Shown here one piece after another: positions 63,888 through 64,000 of a DNA stretch of 64,000 nucleotides (positions within the stretch are counted from its first letter, which is position 1; the number at the start of each line of letters is the position of its first letter). This DNA is from Erinaceus europaeus. Its lineage: Eukaryota; Chordata; Mammalia; Eulipotyphla; Erinaceidae. The notes below the pieces were generated by a model that was not told the origin of the DNA, made no database searches, and saw only the letters and a list, made by a program, of their open reading frames with translations. The translations under genes were made by a program, and so were the position numbers. The DNA lies in assembly GCF_950295315.1 (NCBI RefSeq), contig NC_080164.1, positions 55,895,451 through 55,959,450 on the forward strand, given 5' to 3'.

Positions 63888-64000
63888 AAGAATGATTTAT
63901 TTTACTTATTCCATAAGAAGAGAAGTGGAGAGAAAAGGAGAGAGAGAGAGAGAGAGAGAGCAAGAGAGCCCGACCAACCAGGTAGCAACTCTGGCATATG
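63888..64000 (-). repeat. SINE-B cut by the window edge, with (AG)n
   Basis: 'gatttattttacttattccataag' then an (AG)n run (63938-63960) and 'gcaactctggcatatg', matching the CATCACTCTGGTACATG block of SINE-B. It continues beyond the window. Confidence 0.6.

Overview
The window looks like a piece of hedgehog (Erinaceidae, probably Erinaceus) chromosome. The strongest evidence is a Vingi-type non-LTR retrotransposon at about 39.4-42.15 kb. Among mammals, that clade is known to me only from hedgehogs. It lies among dozens of tRNA-derived, poly(A)-tailed SINEs of a few distinctive families, together with mammalian L1, MIR and MER5 relics. I see no host protein-coding gene, no tRNA or rRNA gene and no CRISPR. 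Every long open frame is transposon-derived or incidental. Family labels used here (SINE-A, A2, B, C, D, E; LTR-1, LTR-2; R-repeat) are my own.

Layout. 0-4.8 kb: a dense pile of SINEs, an L1 3' scrap, two LTRs, and a U6 pseudogene split by a SINE and an LTR. 4.84-10.72 kb: a full-length L1 on the + strand with a 12-bp target duplication; both ORFs are broken. 10.7-16 kb: older L1 3' ends, SINEs, two LTR-1 copies and a large CTTT microsatellite. 16-23 kb: mostly single-copy DNA with a few DNA-transposon fossils and a CTCF-like motif. 23-26.5 kb: an R-repeat, SINEs and an L1 3' end. 26.8-29.3 kb: a MIR interrupted by a SINE-B, itself interrupted by a two-LTR ERVK-like element (6-bp duplication, PBS and PPT visible) whose interior has no recognisable gag, pol or env. 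30.3-34.8 kb: an ancient L1 that received a second young L1 on the - strand, complete at its 5' end but ending inside the RT domain. 38.8-42.16 kb: an L1 5' UTR joined directly to a 5'-truncated Vingi. 42-50 kb: SINEs, R-repeats and a near-intact U6 pseudogene. 50-64 kb: longer single-copy stretches with scattered SINEs, ancient MaLR-like and MIR relics, two R-repeats, a short L1 3' end and a 508-bp solo LTR.

How the parts relate. L1 is the apparent engine: most SINEs and R-repeats have A-rich tails and 10-17 bp direct flanking repeats, as expected of L1-type target-primed insertion. The two large L1 copies share the same in-frame stop in ORF1 and the same 1-nt insertion in ORF2. They therefore appear to descend from one already-defective source copied with proteins supplied in trans. 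The most unusual object is the L1 5'UTR-Vingi chimera, which would place the L1 promoter region in front of a different LINE. All coordinates and alignments were made by eye.
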